Source of the DNA: Lachnospira hominis (ex Liu et al. 2021)
GTDB lineage: Bacteria; Bacillota; Clostridia; Lachnospirales; Lachnospiraceae
Direction of reading: 5' to 3'
NCBI RefSeq assembly: GCF_014287955.1
Contig: NZ_JACOPD010000002.1
Coordinates: 248,001-312,000 of the forward strand
Length of the DNA: 64,000 bases
Below, one piece after another: positions 28,194-37,428 of the stretch. Every line of letters starts with the position of its first letter. Positions within the stretch are counted from its first letter, which is position 1. Under the pieces are notes generated by a model. It did no database searches. It was not told the DNA's origin and saw only the letters and a program-made list of their open reading frames with translations. Position numbers and translations under genes: made by a program.

Positions 28194-28859
28194 CTACAAT
28201 TTTTTACGACACATTTCAACTGTTTTTACATCAGAAAGTTTTTCCAGAATATCTATAAGACCTTTGTTATCATATCTTGCCACTATCACCCACACAGCTT
28301 TTCCTTGTGATGTATCTTTTTCACTTCCCTCATAATATTTGTAGGAAAGTCCTCTTATATGTTCACTCTGCGTTACTTTTACCCTGTCTGTTGACAAAAA
28401 CAGTGCATCACACTGCCCCTGTTTTAATCTTTCTATCTGTTTTACTGTATCATCATCATTATACTTGCATACTATACCATCAAATATGCTTTCAAGCTGC
28501 CTTACAGCCTGTATTGAATCACACAATGCCACAGCATGCCCAAACTTTTTTTCAAATTTTCTTGTTATAAGTACATTTCCAGGATTTCCTGCTTTCAGAA
28601 CCGCTGCAATGCTGATATTCTCAGATATATCCGGATATTTCAGCCTGATATCATTCAACCTGTCCAGTTCAACAACTACAATATCTGCATCACGAATAAC
28701 AACTGCATTAAGCAGTGCATATGTACTGTTGTATCCACGGATTTCACTGACCTGGTGAATCATAACAGGAAGCCCGGAACATTTTTTCTTTATCCTTTTT
28801 ATTGCTATATTTGCACGTGATTTATACAGATTATCTTGTATTACCCCTATGACTGCCAT
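28194..28859 (-). CDS. Degenerate HemC-like (hydroxymethylbilane synthase-fold) protein
   Basis: The 221-residue product aligns by eye to domains 1 and 2 of HemC: SRANIAIKRIKKKCSGLPV, ADIVVVELDRLND where HemC has DIAVHSMKDVP, ISIAAVLKAGNPGNVLITR (HemC IAAVLxRxDPRDVLI), and a block at 111-160 with IERLKQGQCDALFLSTDRV matching RLRKLxxGxYDAxxLAxAGL. The arginines, the catalytic KD pair and the whole cofactor-cysteine domain 3 are missing, so it cannot make hydroxymethylbilane. What remains is a periplasmic-binding-like fold that might bind a ligand. The start at 28859, with GGGGGA upstream, lies inside the preceding PIG-L gene. No other heme gene is nearby. Confidence 0.65.
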   Translation of the reverse strand: MAVIGVIQDNLYKSRANIAIKRIKKKCSGLPVMIHQVSEIRGYNSTYALLNAVVIRDADIVVVELDRLNDIRLKYPDISENISIAAVLKAGNPGNVLITRKFEKKFGHAVALCDSIQAVRQLESIFDGIVCKYNDDDTVKQIERLKQGQCDALFLSTDRVKVTQSEHIRGLSYKYYEGSEKDTSQGKAVWVIVARYDNKGLIDILEKLSDVKTVEMCRKKL

Positions 28860-30336
28860 TTTTCCCCCTGTTTTTTCTTCTCTTTTTGCGGCGCATCTTT
28901 TCCATATAATTATGATAAACCACTCCGGCAGCTGCAAGCACAACAACCAGAACAGCAATAATAATAACCGGAACTACGTTTCTCTTTTTAACAGCTTTCT
29001 GTTCTCTTATCTCCTCTTTTTCGGCTGTCTTTAAAGATTCTTCCTGTTTTGAGGATTCTTCTGCAGCTTTTGACTCTTCTTCAATCCGCTTTTTTTCTTC
29101 ATATGTCGTTACATTTTCAAGCATGTCATTGCCTGTATCAGTACCGACTGTAGACCTGTAAAGTCCAAAATCAGCACAGCTGTATTCATATTCATCCGAT
29201 ACGTAGAACCAGCACCACTGCTGTGATACATGCTGTAAATACGCATCTTTGGCAACGTCTATTGCTGTTCTTGATTTCATATTTGAAAGCGGCTGTCTTA
29301 AATCCATCCTGATTTTATTTTCGCCATAAAGATGTATATAAGTTTTTGGAACATCCCACGCACCATACTTATCAGCAGATTCCTGTTTAAATGAAGCCGT
29401 TCCGCTGTTATCGGCAGCCTCACATACAGCCTTTGCAAGAAGCATATGTCCTCCATGTCCATATTCTCCATTGATATCCTGTGTAACAACAACAAGCGGC
29501 TTGAACCTTCTTATCTGTTCTGTAACATAACCAAGTACATCATCATAAGAATAAACACTCATTGCACCATTAAGATCTGTAGCGTATATATCATCAAATT
29601 CCCCATTAACAGGATAATGCTTTACACCGCTCTCCCAGAGACCGTCAAGTTTTTCATGTTCCCTTACAGTCGCACCATTCCAGTAATTTGTCATATATGC
29701 AACCTGCACATTCAGCCCCTGCTGGCCTGCATATGTTGCAAGAACTCCACCAAGGAAAAGAATTTCATCATCTGCATGTGTCGAAAATACAAGTATATCA
29801 GCGTCTGTACATGGTTTTTCCCATACCTGCACATTATCAGGAAGTTTACCTTTTCCATATGCAAATATATCGCACACAGAAGCTGCACTTTCAAAAGTTA
29901 TTGTACATTCTGTAACTGTCTCCCCAAAATCAATATACTTATGAAGCATATCTTCCTTCGTGATTTTCTGCTCTTTTCCGTTATATGACACGCTATAGCT
30001 GCTTTCCAGCGAAGCCCATTTAAGATATACACCCTGCATAGGTTCATCAGCTGAAACTGTAAGTGTATCTCCTGCCGCAAATGACACTTTAGATGTATAC
30101 GCATCGTCCAAAAGATTTGCCACGCTCTTTCCAGATGATGCCAAAAGATTTAATGTAAGCTGTTTTGCCTGTACTTCCTGCTGTTCCTGTGCTGACGCTG
30201 TTGTCTGTGCACTTACACTGTCTGCTTTTGCAACAAATGATGGTGATACTGCCTGTATTGCAAATGAAAAAATCATTACAGACGACATTACTGCCGCTGC
30301 CTTTTTTAAATATTTACTTAACATGTAAATTTTCAC
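28831..30336 (-). CDS. Membrane-anchored PIG-L (LmbE-like) deacetylase
   Basis: The 501-residue product has an N-terminal signal peptide (about 1-38), an Ala/Gln-rich region and a beta-sandwich-like segment. The PIG-L domain follows, with HADDE (187-191; family HPDDE) and a later HGGH, both zinc ligands, then a Lys/Glu-rich helix (about 415-450), a C-terminal membrane segment (about 453-475) and a very basic tail. PIG-L enzymes remove acetyl groups from N-acetylated sugars, so action on surface or environmental glycans outside the cell is likely; the substrate is unknown. The start is GTG at 30336 (AGGAGAGG upstream) or ATG at 30324. Gene order: lipoprotein, this gene, HemC-like gene. Confidence 0.85.
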   Translation of the reverse strand: MKIYMLSKYLKKAAAVMSSVMIFSFAIQAVSPSFVAKADSVSAQTTASAQEQQEVQAKQLTLNLLASSGKSVANLLDDAYTSKVSFAAGDTLTVSADEPMQGVYLKWASLESSYSVSYNGKEQKITKEDMLHKYIDFGETVTECTITFESAASVCDIFAYGKGKLPDNVQVWEKPCTDADILVFSTHADDEILFLGGVLATYAGQQGLNVQVAYMTNYWNGATVREHEKLDGLWESGVKHYPVNGEFDDIYATDLNGAMSVYSYDDVLGYVTEQIRRFKPLVVVTQDINGEYGHGGHMLLAKAVCEAADNSGTASFKQESADKYGAWDVPKTYIHLYGENKIRMDLRQPLSNMKSRTAIDVAKDAYLQHVSQQWCWFYVSDEYEYSCADFGLYRSTVGTDTGNDMLENVTTYEEKKRIEEESKAAEESSKQEESLKTAEKEEIREQKAVKKRNVVPVIIIAVLVVVLAAAGVVYHNYMEKMRRKKRRKNRGKNGSHRGNTR

Positions 30337-30357
30337 CTATATATTCCTCTCCTAATT

Positions 30358-31107
30358 TTATTGTGCTGTATTTTTTATTGTAACTGTATAACTCACATTT
30401 CCTTTGTAATTGCCGGAAGCATCAAAATCATCATCCGAATTGTATACAAAAGCTGTCAGTTTTATTGTGTCGCCAACTTTATCAATATCCTGTCCTGCTG
30501 TAAATTTTATTGAAGTCATACGTGTTTTATCAGTCACTTCTGACTGTAAAAGATGGCTGTACCACTCACCCTGGACCTGATTTATATCATCATACAGATA
30601 ATTTTCAAGATAATTTCTATATACAAAAACATCATCAGGATTTTTAATTGTAGTATTTATTTCCTCTCCTGATTTCAGTTTAAAACTCACAATATAACCT
30701 ATTTTAGAATTCTCATATCCTTCATATTGTGTCCAGTAACTTTCCCATAATTTTTTAAAGTTCATGCCATTAGATGAAAATGTCTTTTCATCGCATCCAA
30801 ATGCGTCAAAACTTATAATATCTTTTCCTTTAACCCACGCAGATGAATATGTATCAGCAAGTTCATGTATACCTGTATCCTTGTGGTCTATATACAGTGC
30901 AATTTTATTTACACCTTTAATCTGCTCTTTTGTTGTCTCTTGCTGTACTGCCTGTGTACCTGATGATTTGCTCTCATACTCAGTCTGTGCCTGATTTGAT
31001 GTCACATTTTCATCCGAACTGTTTTTTTGTGAGCATGCAGCAAATGTTAATGAAGAAACTGCCATTATAGCAAAAAGTATTTTTTTTGATTTAGAAAAAT
31101 TATACAT
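30358..31107 (-). CDS. Lipoprotein of unknown function
   Basis: A 249-residue lipoprotein: basic start, hydrophobic stretch and lipobox LTFAAC near residue 25, followed by a Ser/Gln/Thr-rich linker. The mature part has IALYIDHKDTGIHELADTYSSA and several alternating beta-strand segments, ending with a Greek-key-like GNVSYTVTIKNTAQ. I do not recognise the family. The start at 31107 has AAGGAGA upstream; an in-frame ATG at 31149 gives no signal sequence at the N-terminus. It stops 21 bases before the PIG-L gene, so the two are probably expressed together, and both act at the cell surface. Confidence 0.78.
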   Translation of the reverse strand: MYNFSKSKKILFAIMAVSSLTFAACSQKNSSDENVTSNQAQTEYESKSSGTQAVQQETTKEQIKGVNKIALYIDHKDTGIHELADTYSSAWVKGKDIISFDAFGCDEKTFSSNGMNFKKLWESYWTQYEGYENSKIGYIVSFKLKSGEEINTTIKNPDDVFVYRNYLENYLYDDINQVQGEWYSHLLQSEVTDKTRMTSIKFTAGQDIDKVGDTIKLTAFVYNSDDDFDASGNYKGNVSYTVTIKNTAQ

Positions 31108-31186
31108 TATAAATCTGTCTCCTTGGCAAATACTAATAATATGTATCATACAGGCTTTAAATTATTCCACCTGTTGCGTAAAAAAC

Positions 31187-31208
31187 ACCCCGCCGAAAGC
31201 GGCGGGGT
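31187..31208 (-). terminator. Terminator of ilvNC
   Basis: A GC-rich 9-bp stem (31187-31195 with 31200-31208) with a 4-base loop is followed by GTTTTTT on the minus strand, 27 bases after the ilvC stop. Confidence 0.92.
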
Positions 31209-31235
31209 ATATAAATATCCGGAAATCCGAACAAA

Positions 31236-32267
<1,032 letters not shown>

Positions 32268-32293
32268 TTACCTCCAAAAGTATTAATTAATAT

Positions 32294-32785
32294 TTATTTT
32301 AAACTTGCAGTTCCTCTTGCAAGTCCTGTAATACCAGTTCTTGCGAGTTCTGTAATTTTAAAACCGTTAAGTAATTCAATAAAAGCATTAAGTTTGCTCT
32401 GTGCTCCCGTAAGCTCTATAATAACAGATTCTGTTGAAACATCAACAATATTTGCTCTGAATATATCACTTATAGCTATAATTTCCTGTCTTCTTGTCGT
32501 ATCACATTCAACCTTAACAAGAACAAGTTCCCTGCACACAGATGCCTCTGCCGGAAGTTCTACAACTTCTTTGACATCTATAAGCTTTGAAAGCTGCTTC
32601 TCAATCTGTTCAAGAACATCATCATCACCTGTAACTGTAACTGTCATTCTTGACACCTTAGGGTCCGTTGTTTCACCAACAGTAAGACTATCTATATTGT
32701 AACCTCTTCTGCTGAAAAGTCCTGCAACACGGCTTAAAACACCGGCTGAATTTTCAACTAGAATAGAAAAAACTGCATGTCTCAT
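32294..32785 (-). CDS. ilvN: Acetolactate synthase, small (regulatory) subunit
   Basis: The 163-residue protein has the N-terminal ACT domain (HAVFSILVENSAGVLSRVAGLF, seen as VENSAGVLSRVAGLFSRRGY, then NIDSLTVGETT) that binds valine for feedback inhibition, and the usual C-terminal domain. It activates the catalytic subunit IlvB, which is not in this window, so that gene must be elsewhere. Downstream ilvC is co-transcribed. The gene is also called ilvH. No leader peptide or T-box fits in the 30-base gap upstream. Confidence 0.95.
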   Translation of the reverse strand: MRHAVFSILVENSAGVLSRVAGLFSRRGYNIDSLTVGETTDPKVSRMTVTVTGDDDVLEQIEKQLSKLIDVKEVVELPAEASVCRELVLVKVECDTTRRQEIIAISDIFRANIVDVSTESVIIELTGAQSKLNAFIELLNGFKITELARTGITGLARGTASLK

Positions 32786-32815
32786 ATGTACCTCCCGTAT
32801 AACAAAAGAACTTCA

Positions 32816-33430
32816 CTATATTGTATCAACTGCCTTGTCCGTTGTCAACAAATAAATACCACCATCAAGTAATCCTGAATCGCTTTTTTCATGCGTCACA
32901 ACTATACATATTCTGCCGTCACGATGCTTTTTTATATACTCTGCTGCAAGAATCTTTGTCTCCTCATCCATGCCGGAAAACGGCTCATCCAGAATAACCG
33001 TATCCGATTTTTTCATCATTGCCCTGACAAGACACACACGCCTTTTCATGCCGCCGCTGTAAGTTCCGGTACTTTTATCCGAAGGATAGTCCTTTAGGAC
33101 CTCTGCAAGATTTTCATTTATAATTTTACGCATCGTTTTCTTATCATGTCCGCTAAAATCATTTTTATCAAGAACAAGCATAATATTGTCTGCCGCACTT
33201 ATATCATTTATAAGCCTGTCTTCCTGAAAATCAAATGACACAGCCCCTGCACCGCTAACTGTCCCTCTGTCAGCATTTTCAAGTCCTGCTATAATCCTTA
33301 CAAGTGTTGTCTTGCCGGCTCCCGATTCCCCCATAATACATGTTATGCTGTCATCCGGAAACTCTGCCATAATATTATCAAGTACAGTCTTTTCATCATA
33401 ACTTTTACATATATTTTCAAGTTTTATCAT
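32816..33430 (-). CDS. ABC transporter ATPase (SsuB/TauB type)
   Basis: The 204-residue ATPase has Walker A GESGAGKTT, a Q-loop FDFQEDRL, signature YSGGMKRRVCLVRAM and Walker B DTVILDEPFSGMD. The FDFQEDRLI Q-loop and small size are typical of the nitrate/sulfonate/taurine group. It overlaps the permease stop by one base, so the two form one importer. A substrate-binding protein is missing here; a lipoprotein of matching type is encoded at 50920-51948. Substrate unknown. Confidence 0.9.
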   Translation of the reverse strand: MIKLENICKSYDEKTVLDNIMAEFPDDSITCIMGESGAGKTTLVRIIAGLENADRGTVSGAGAVSFDFQEDRLINDISAADNIMLVLDKNDFSGHDKKTMRKIINENLAEVLKDYPSDKSTGTYSGGMKRRVCLVRAMMKKSDTVILDEPFSGMDEETKILAAEYIKKHRDGRICIVVTHEKSDSGLLDGGIYLLTTDKAVDTI

Positions 33431-34191
33431 TACAGTTTCCTCATCTTTAAGACTGTCAAATCCACAAGTTTCATAAATATTTTCTCAAAAATAAAACTTA
33501 TAAATACAACTGCTATACTCCAGGCAAATAAATCTGCTGTCATCAGATATAATTTTGAATAATACAGCTGTTCTCCTATTGAATGTGTCACAAGCCCGAT
33601 TACTTCAGCCGAAATCCCTGCTTTCCAGCACATTCCAAGTGCCGATTTCAGAGAGGTCTGAATATACGGCAGCACATACACAGCATATATACATCTTATT
33701 TTTTTCCACCACGGAACATTAAACACCTGTGCCATCTCGAGTATTTTGCTGTCCACATTGCCAACGCCCGTTATAACGCTGTTATAAATCATCGGAAATA
33801 CAACAATAAATGAAATATATGCCGCAACATTTTTCGAGCCGAACCATATAATCAGCACAATAATAAATGATGCTATCGGAAGCGACTGCATTATTACTAT
33901 TGCCGGTCTTAAAAATTCCCTGAGCCATCCGCAAAAAGATGCAAGAAAACCTATAATGCATGCTGTCACAAATGCAATTATAAAACCGGCAAAGATATGT
34001 ACAAAGCTTCCGCCTGCTGCTATGTAAAAATCTTTTTCACCCAGCTTTGTGCATAATGCCTTAAACACATTGACAGGGCCTGCCAAAATAAGTTCAAGCC
34101 CTGTCAATGATGCTGCTGCCTGCCATATAAGCAGCCATACAACTATAATAATTATTTTATTGATGTTCTGTTTAAAGATTTTTTTCATCAT
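33430..34191 (-). CDS. ABC transporter permease (SsuC/TauC type)
   Basis: A membrane protein of about 253 residues with six or so hydrophobic segments and a cytoplasmic EAA-like loop (EMAQVFNVPWWKKIRCIYAV, with the downstream LPYIQTSLKSALGMCWKAG) that docks on the ATPase. The LPIASFIIVLIIWFG segment is typical of the sulfonate/nitrate/taurine family. The start at 34191 lies inside the end of the upstream diguanylate cyclase gene, with GGATGAA before it; an ATG one codon later is equivalent. Confidence 0.88.
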   Translation of the reverse strand: MMKKIFKQNINKIIIIVVWLLIWQAAASLTGLELILAGPVNVFKALCTKLGEKDFYIAAGGSFVHIFAGFIIAFVTACIIGFLASFCGWLREFLRPAIVIMQSLPIASFIIVLIIWFGSKNVAAYISFIVVFPMIYNSVITGVGNVDSKILEMAQVFNVPWWKKIRCIYAVYVLPYIQTSLKSALGMCWKAGISAEVIGLVTHSIGEQLYYSKLYLMTADLFAWSIAVVFISFIFEKIFMKLVDLTVLKMRKL

Positions 34192-35980
34192 TAATTTCAT
34201 CCAGTTTTGCAATAGTCTTTATAAGTATATATATTGACATAATATCGTCATGGCTCCATTTTCTCTTATGGTCACCAAATGTATCAAAGCAGATCAGCCA
34301 TTTATATACACAATCTGCATCTTTTACACCTATCTGAAGCGATGAACATATCTTTTCTTCAATCAGCATCTTATATATATCATAAAAATCCATTGCAAGC
34401 GATGTTATATTATTGATAACATTAATTCCATTCTCATTAAATAAGGAAAGATATTTCTCATTTCCCATAAGTGCGGCATATTGCGGGTGATTTCCATATT
34501 TGCCATACTTCTTGACACATGCCATGTCATCACCGGCATATACACATATACCCTGAATGTGCATCTTATCCATCAATTCGGTAAATACACTATCTATTGC
34601 ATTTCTGCCATCTTTCACTATCCTTGCAATCATATCGGCAGTCATATTACCCTTCTCGTAAGGCTTCATAAAGTCACCACCGATTATATGTCCATTCTCG
34701 ATTCCTTCTGCAATTGCTTTTCCATGAAGCTTTTCATCATAAATTATATATCTGTTCTTGCCTTTTTCTTTTGCAATATAAAGGCATCCATCTGCAATAC
34801 GGAATAATTCTTCATATACCGTGCCATCCTGCGGATACTTTGCAACACCAATCGATGCTCCGAATTCATATCCCGGCTGTTTTTCAGCCAAAGAAAAACT
34901 CAGTCCTTTTCTTATCGCTTTAAGATAAATTCTTACATCATCTTCACTATGACAGTCAGTAAACAGACATATAAACTCATCGCCGCCAATTCTTCCTATA
35001 ATTCCTTTATCACCAATATTCTTTCGCAATTCAGCGGCAAATCCGGCAATAACTTCATCACCGAAATAATGTCCATATGTATCATTAACATTTTTAAAAT
35101 CATCTATATCCATTACAGCAAGATAAAGAGTTCTTCTGTCATTAAGAGTGTCAGCCTCGGCAAGTGCATCAATAACCGCTTCCGTTACAGCCTTTTTATT
35201 AAGAAGTCCTGTAGCAGAATCTTTGTTTACATCATTATCATAAAGTACGGGCTGTGCATCAATTCTTCCGCCAATTTCGTCGATGAGACCGACAACGAGC
35301 ATGTTAATTGAGCCTTCTCTCATTGTCTCGCCCCTGAAATTGAGCAAATCTGTTCTTGTGCCACGCGACATAAAAGAAGACTGGAATGTCGATGAAAAAC
35401 TGTCGATGCCATTTTCTATATCATCACACATTCTGTTGAAACGCTCTATATTCTCGCCTTCAACAAAGCCCATCCTGACTACTCTCTTCTGCCACTCACT
35501 AAGCATATCTTTTTCAAGTATCTCCGAATGTCCATTAACATAAAAGTATATAGTTATAATTTTAGTCTTAAAATCGTATTCAAAAAATCTTTGCTTCATC
35601 TGATTCATAAATACGCGGTATTTACGGACATTGTTATAATACAGTTCAAATTTATCATTCTGTGTTATTACATCTTTAATCTGAAGCTCAATTCTCCCCG
35701 GCTCATCAGCTTCAAAACGTCTTCTCATCAAAACCCATCTGAATACTTCTTTTGCTGTATGAATTCTAAGCAGTACAAAATTATTCTTATCAGAAAAAAT
35801 ACATTCTTCAAATATATTCAAATCATCAGGATAAATGAGCTTATTCATAAGAAACATTGTATTCTCGCCAATCATCCTGTAAAAACTTTCATCGCCGCTT
35901 ATAATCTGATAATCTTTTGTAATTGTACAATTTGCTTCCAGAACCTCACTGTCTTCATGTCTTAAACTTACTGGTATCAT
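34172..35980 (-). CDS. Diguanylate cyclase with PAS-like N-terminus
   Basis: A soluble protein of about 602 residues. The N-terminal part has a PAS-like pattern (DYQIISGDESFYRMIGEN, FRWVLMRRRFE) repeated twice. A GGDEF domain follows (about 255-425), with the intact active-site motif RIGGDEFICLF at about 332-336 and the metal-binding AVMDIDDFKNVNDTYGH. The RxxD inhibitory site normally found shortly before GGDEF is absent, so product inhibition may be lost. A C-terminal region of about 170 residues is unassigned, possibly GAF-like. It makes cyclic di-GMP from GTP. GGGG precedes the ATG at 35980; the GTG three codons earlier lacks spacing. Confidence 0.88.
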   Translation of the reverse strand: MIPVSLRHEDSEVLEANCTITKDYQIISGDESFYRMIGENTMFLMNKLIYPDDLNIFEECIFSDKNNFVLLRIHTAKEVFRWVLMRRRFEADEPGRIELQIKDVITQNDKFELYYNNVRKYRVFMNQMKQRFFEYDFKTKIITIYFYVNGHSEILEKDMLSEWQKRVVRMGFVEGENIERFNRMCDDIENGIDSFSSTFQSSFMSRGTRTDLLNFRGETMREGSINMLVVGLIDEIGGRIDAQPVLYDNDVNKDSATGLLNKKAVTEAVIDALAEADTLNDRRTLYLAVMDIDDFKNVNDTYGHYFGDEVIAGFAAELRKNIGDKGIIGRIGGDEFICLFTDCHSEDDVRIYLKAIRKGLSFSLAEKQPGYEFGASIGVAKYPQDGTVYEELFRIADGCLYIAKEKGKNRYIIYDEKLHGKAIAEGIENGHIIGGDFMKPYEKGNMTADMIARIVKDGRNAIDSVFTELMDKMHIQGICVYAGDDMACVKKYGKYGNHPQYAALMGNEKYLSLFNENGINVINNITSLAMDFYDIYKMLIEEKICSSLQIGVKDADCVYKWLICFDTFGDHKRKWSHDDIMSIYILIKTIAKLDEINDEKNL

Positions 35981-36016
35981 AATCCTCACCCCTGATATAT
36001 ACCATAGTATAAAATG

Positions 36017-36904
36017 TTATGTAACAGGCTGCTGTCTTTCTTCTTCTCTCCTTGCTCCAACTTTTGTCACCATCCTGTCATGCACCTCAAGCACTCTGAA
36101 TGAATATCCGTCACAAGTACATTCAAACTGTTCATTATCCTGTGGTATCTTCCCCATTTTATAAATAAGGTAACCATTTATAGTATCAATATCTTCACAG
36201 TCAAAATGCATGTCAAATGCATCTTCTATATCTTCAAGAAGTGTCTGTCCGTCTATTATATAACTGCCATCAGGCTGGCGGCTTATAAGCACTTCTTCAT
36301 CATCATATTCATCAAAAATGTTACCGACAATCTCTTCAAGAATATCTTCCATAGTAACAATACCGGCTGTCTGTCCGTATTCATCAACAACAACTGCCAT
36401 ATGTACTTTATCGGACTGCATCTCCTTAAAAAGAACACTTATATTTCTTGTCTCAGGTATATAACTCGCATCAAAAAGAACCTGATGTTTCATATCGACA
36501 AGTTTCTTTTTTCTGTTCTTTTCTTCTGAATATATCTTGAGCAGATCTCTTATATGAAGAATTCCTATGATATTATCAATATCGCCGTCATACACAGGAT
36601 ATCTTGAATAATTCTCGCCCATTATAAATTCAAAAGCTTCTTCTACTGTAGTATCAGCTTCAATTCCTACAATACTCTTTCTGTGAGTCATGACATCAGA
36701 TGCATGTTTCTCCCCAAACTCAAAAATATTGCCAATCATCTCAGCTTCATTCTCTTTTAAAACACCCTGTTCATGGCCTTCATTGACCATATCCATAATC
36801 TCTTCTTCTGTTACATCATCATCTTTCTTCACTTTACCTGTAATCTTTTTAAAAAGTGAAGAAAATAATCCTTCGTTCCCATCCGCGGGATGGCCTTCGT
36901 TCAT
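36017..36904 (-). CDS. CBS-domain protein of the CorC/HlyC family
   Basis: The 295-residue protein has an acidic N-terminus, a pair of CBS domains (DVMTHRKSIVGIEADTTVEEA, seen in part as DVMTHRKSIVGI, and VHMAVVVDEYGQTAGIVTMEDILEEIVG in its core VVDEYGQTAGIVTMEDIL) and a C-terminal CorC/HlyC domain of about 75 residues (INGYLIYKMGKIP). It has no membrane (DUF21) segments, so it is the soluble E. coli CorC-like type rather than an integral transporter. Annotated hemolysin homologues of this family are linked to Mg/Co export; a real hemolytic role is unlikely. AGGATATAGAAG precedes the ATG. No partner gene is adjacent. Confidence 0.9.
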   Translation of the reverse strand: MNEGHPADGNEGLFSSLFKKITGKVKKDDDVTEEEIMDMVNEGHEQGVLKENEAEMIGNIFEFGEKHASDVMTHRKSIVGIEADTTVEEAFEFIMGENYSRYPVYDGDIDNIIGILHIRDLLKIYSEEKNRKKKLVDMKHQVLFDASYIPETRNISVLFKEMQSDKVHMAVVVDEYGQTAGIVTMEDILEEIVGNIFDEYDDEEVLISRQPDGSYIIDGQTLLEDIEDAFDMHFDCEDIDTINGYLIYKMGKIPQDNEQFECTCDGYSFRVLEVHDRMVTKVGARREEERQQPVT

Positions 36905-36974
36905 CTTCTATATCCTTTCTTAAACAAACCAATTTAATCAGTATGCTTTTTTATAGTAACATATAAACATATTA

Positions 36975-37328
36975 TCAGTCAATAGAATCCATCTCAAGAC
37001 TAACTGATAAAGCATGATTAACCTGCGAAATAATCTCATTATCAAGATGACACACTTTATCTTTTAATCTCTTCTTGTCTATTGTACGCAGCTGCTCAAG
37101 TAAAATGACCGAATCTTTTACTATATCAAATCTTTTTGAATCAATTTCAACATGTGTGGGCAGCTTAGCTTTATTCATTTTTGATGTTATCGCAGCACAT
37201 ATTACAGTAGGACTGTGTTTATTGCCTGTATCATTCTGTATTATAAGTACAGGTCTTACTCCACCCTGTTCTGAACCGACAACCGGTCTTAAATCTGCAT
37301 AAAATATATCACCACGTTTAATTACCAA
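36975..37328 (-). CDS. ndoA: EndoA/MazF-type mRNA endoribonuclease toxin
   Basis: The 117-residue product closely follows Bacillus NdoA (MazF): [59 protein letters not shown] and [16 protein letters not shown]. It cleaves mRNA at a short motif. I set the start at TTG 37328, which gives the family-length N-terminus and places GGGGGA about 10 bases upstream; a GTG at 37337 has that site too close. The usual antitoxin gene between alr and ndoA is missing: only about 100 bases separate them. It is the last gene of the rex operon. Confidence 0.93.
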   Translation of the reverse strand: MVIKRGDIFYADLRPVVGSEQGGVRPVLIIQNDTGNKHSPTVICAAITSKMNKAKLPTHVEIDSKRFDIVKDSVILLEQLRTIDKKRLKDKVCHLDNEIISQVNHALSVSLEMDSID

Positions 37329-37428
37329 ATCTATCACACTCCCCCAAAGCTATTTATTAATCTGATAATCGTAGTATTTCCAGCTTACGGGTGTGTATTC
37401 AATTTTTTATTAATATATATTGCCTGTT

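Noticed and set aside
32816-34191. Thiamine-precursor (HMP) importer because thiD and PdxY-type kinases are in the window
   Set aside because: No thi genes are adjacent and the orphan binding lipoprotein lacks the cysteine motif expected of HMP-binding proteins.
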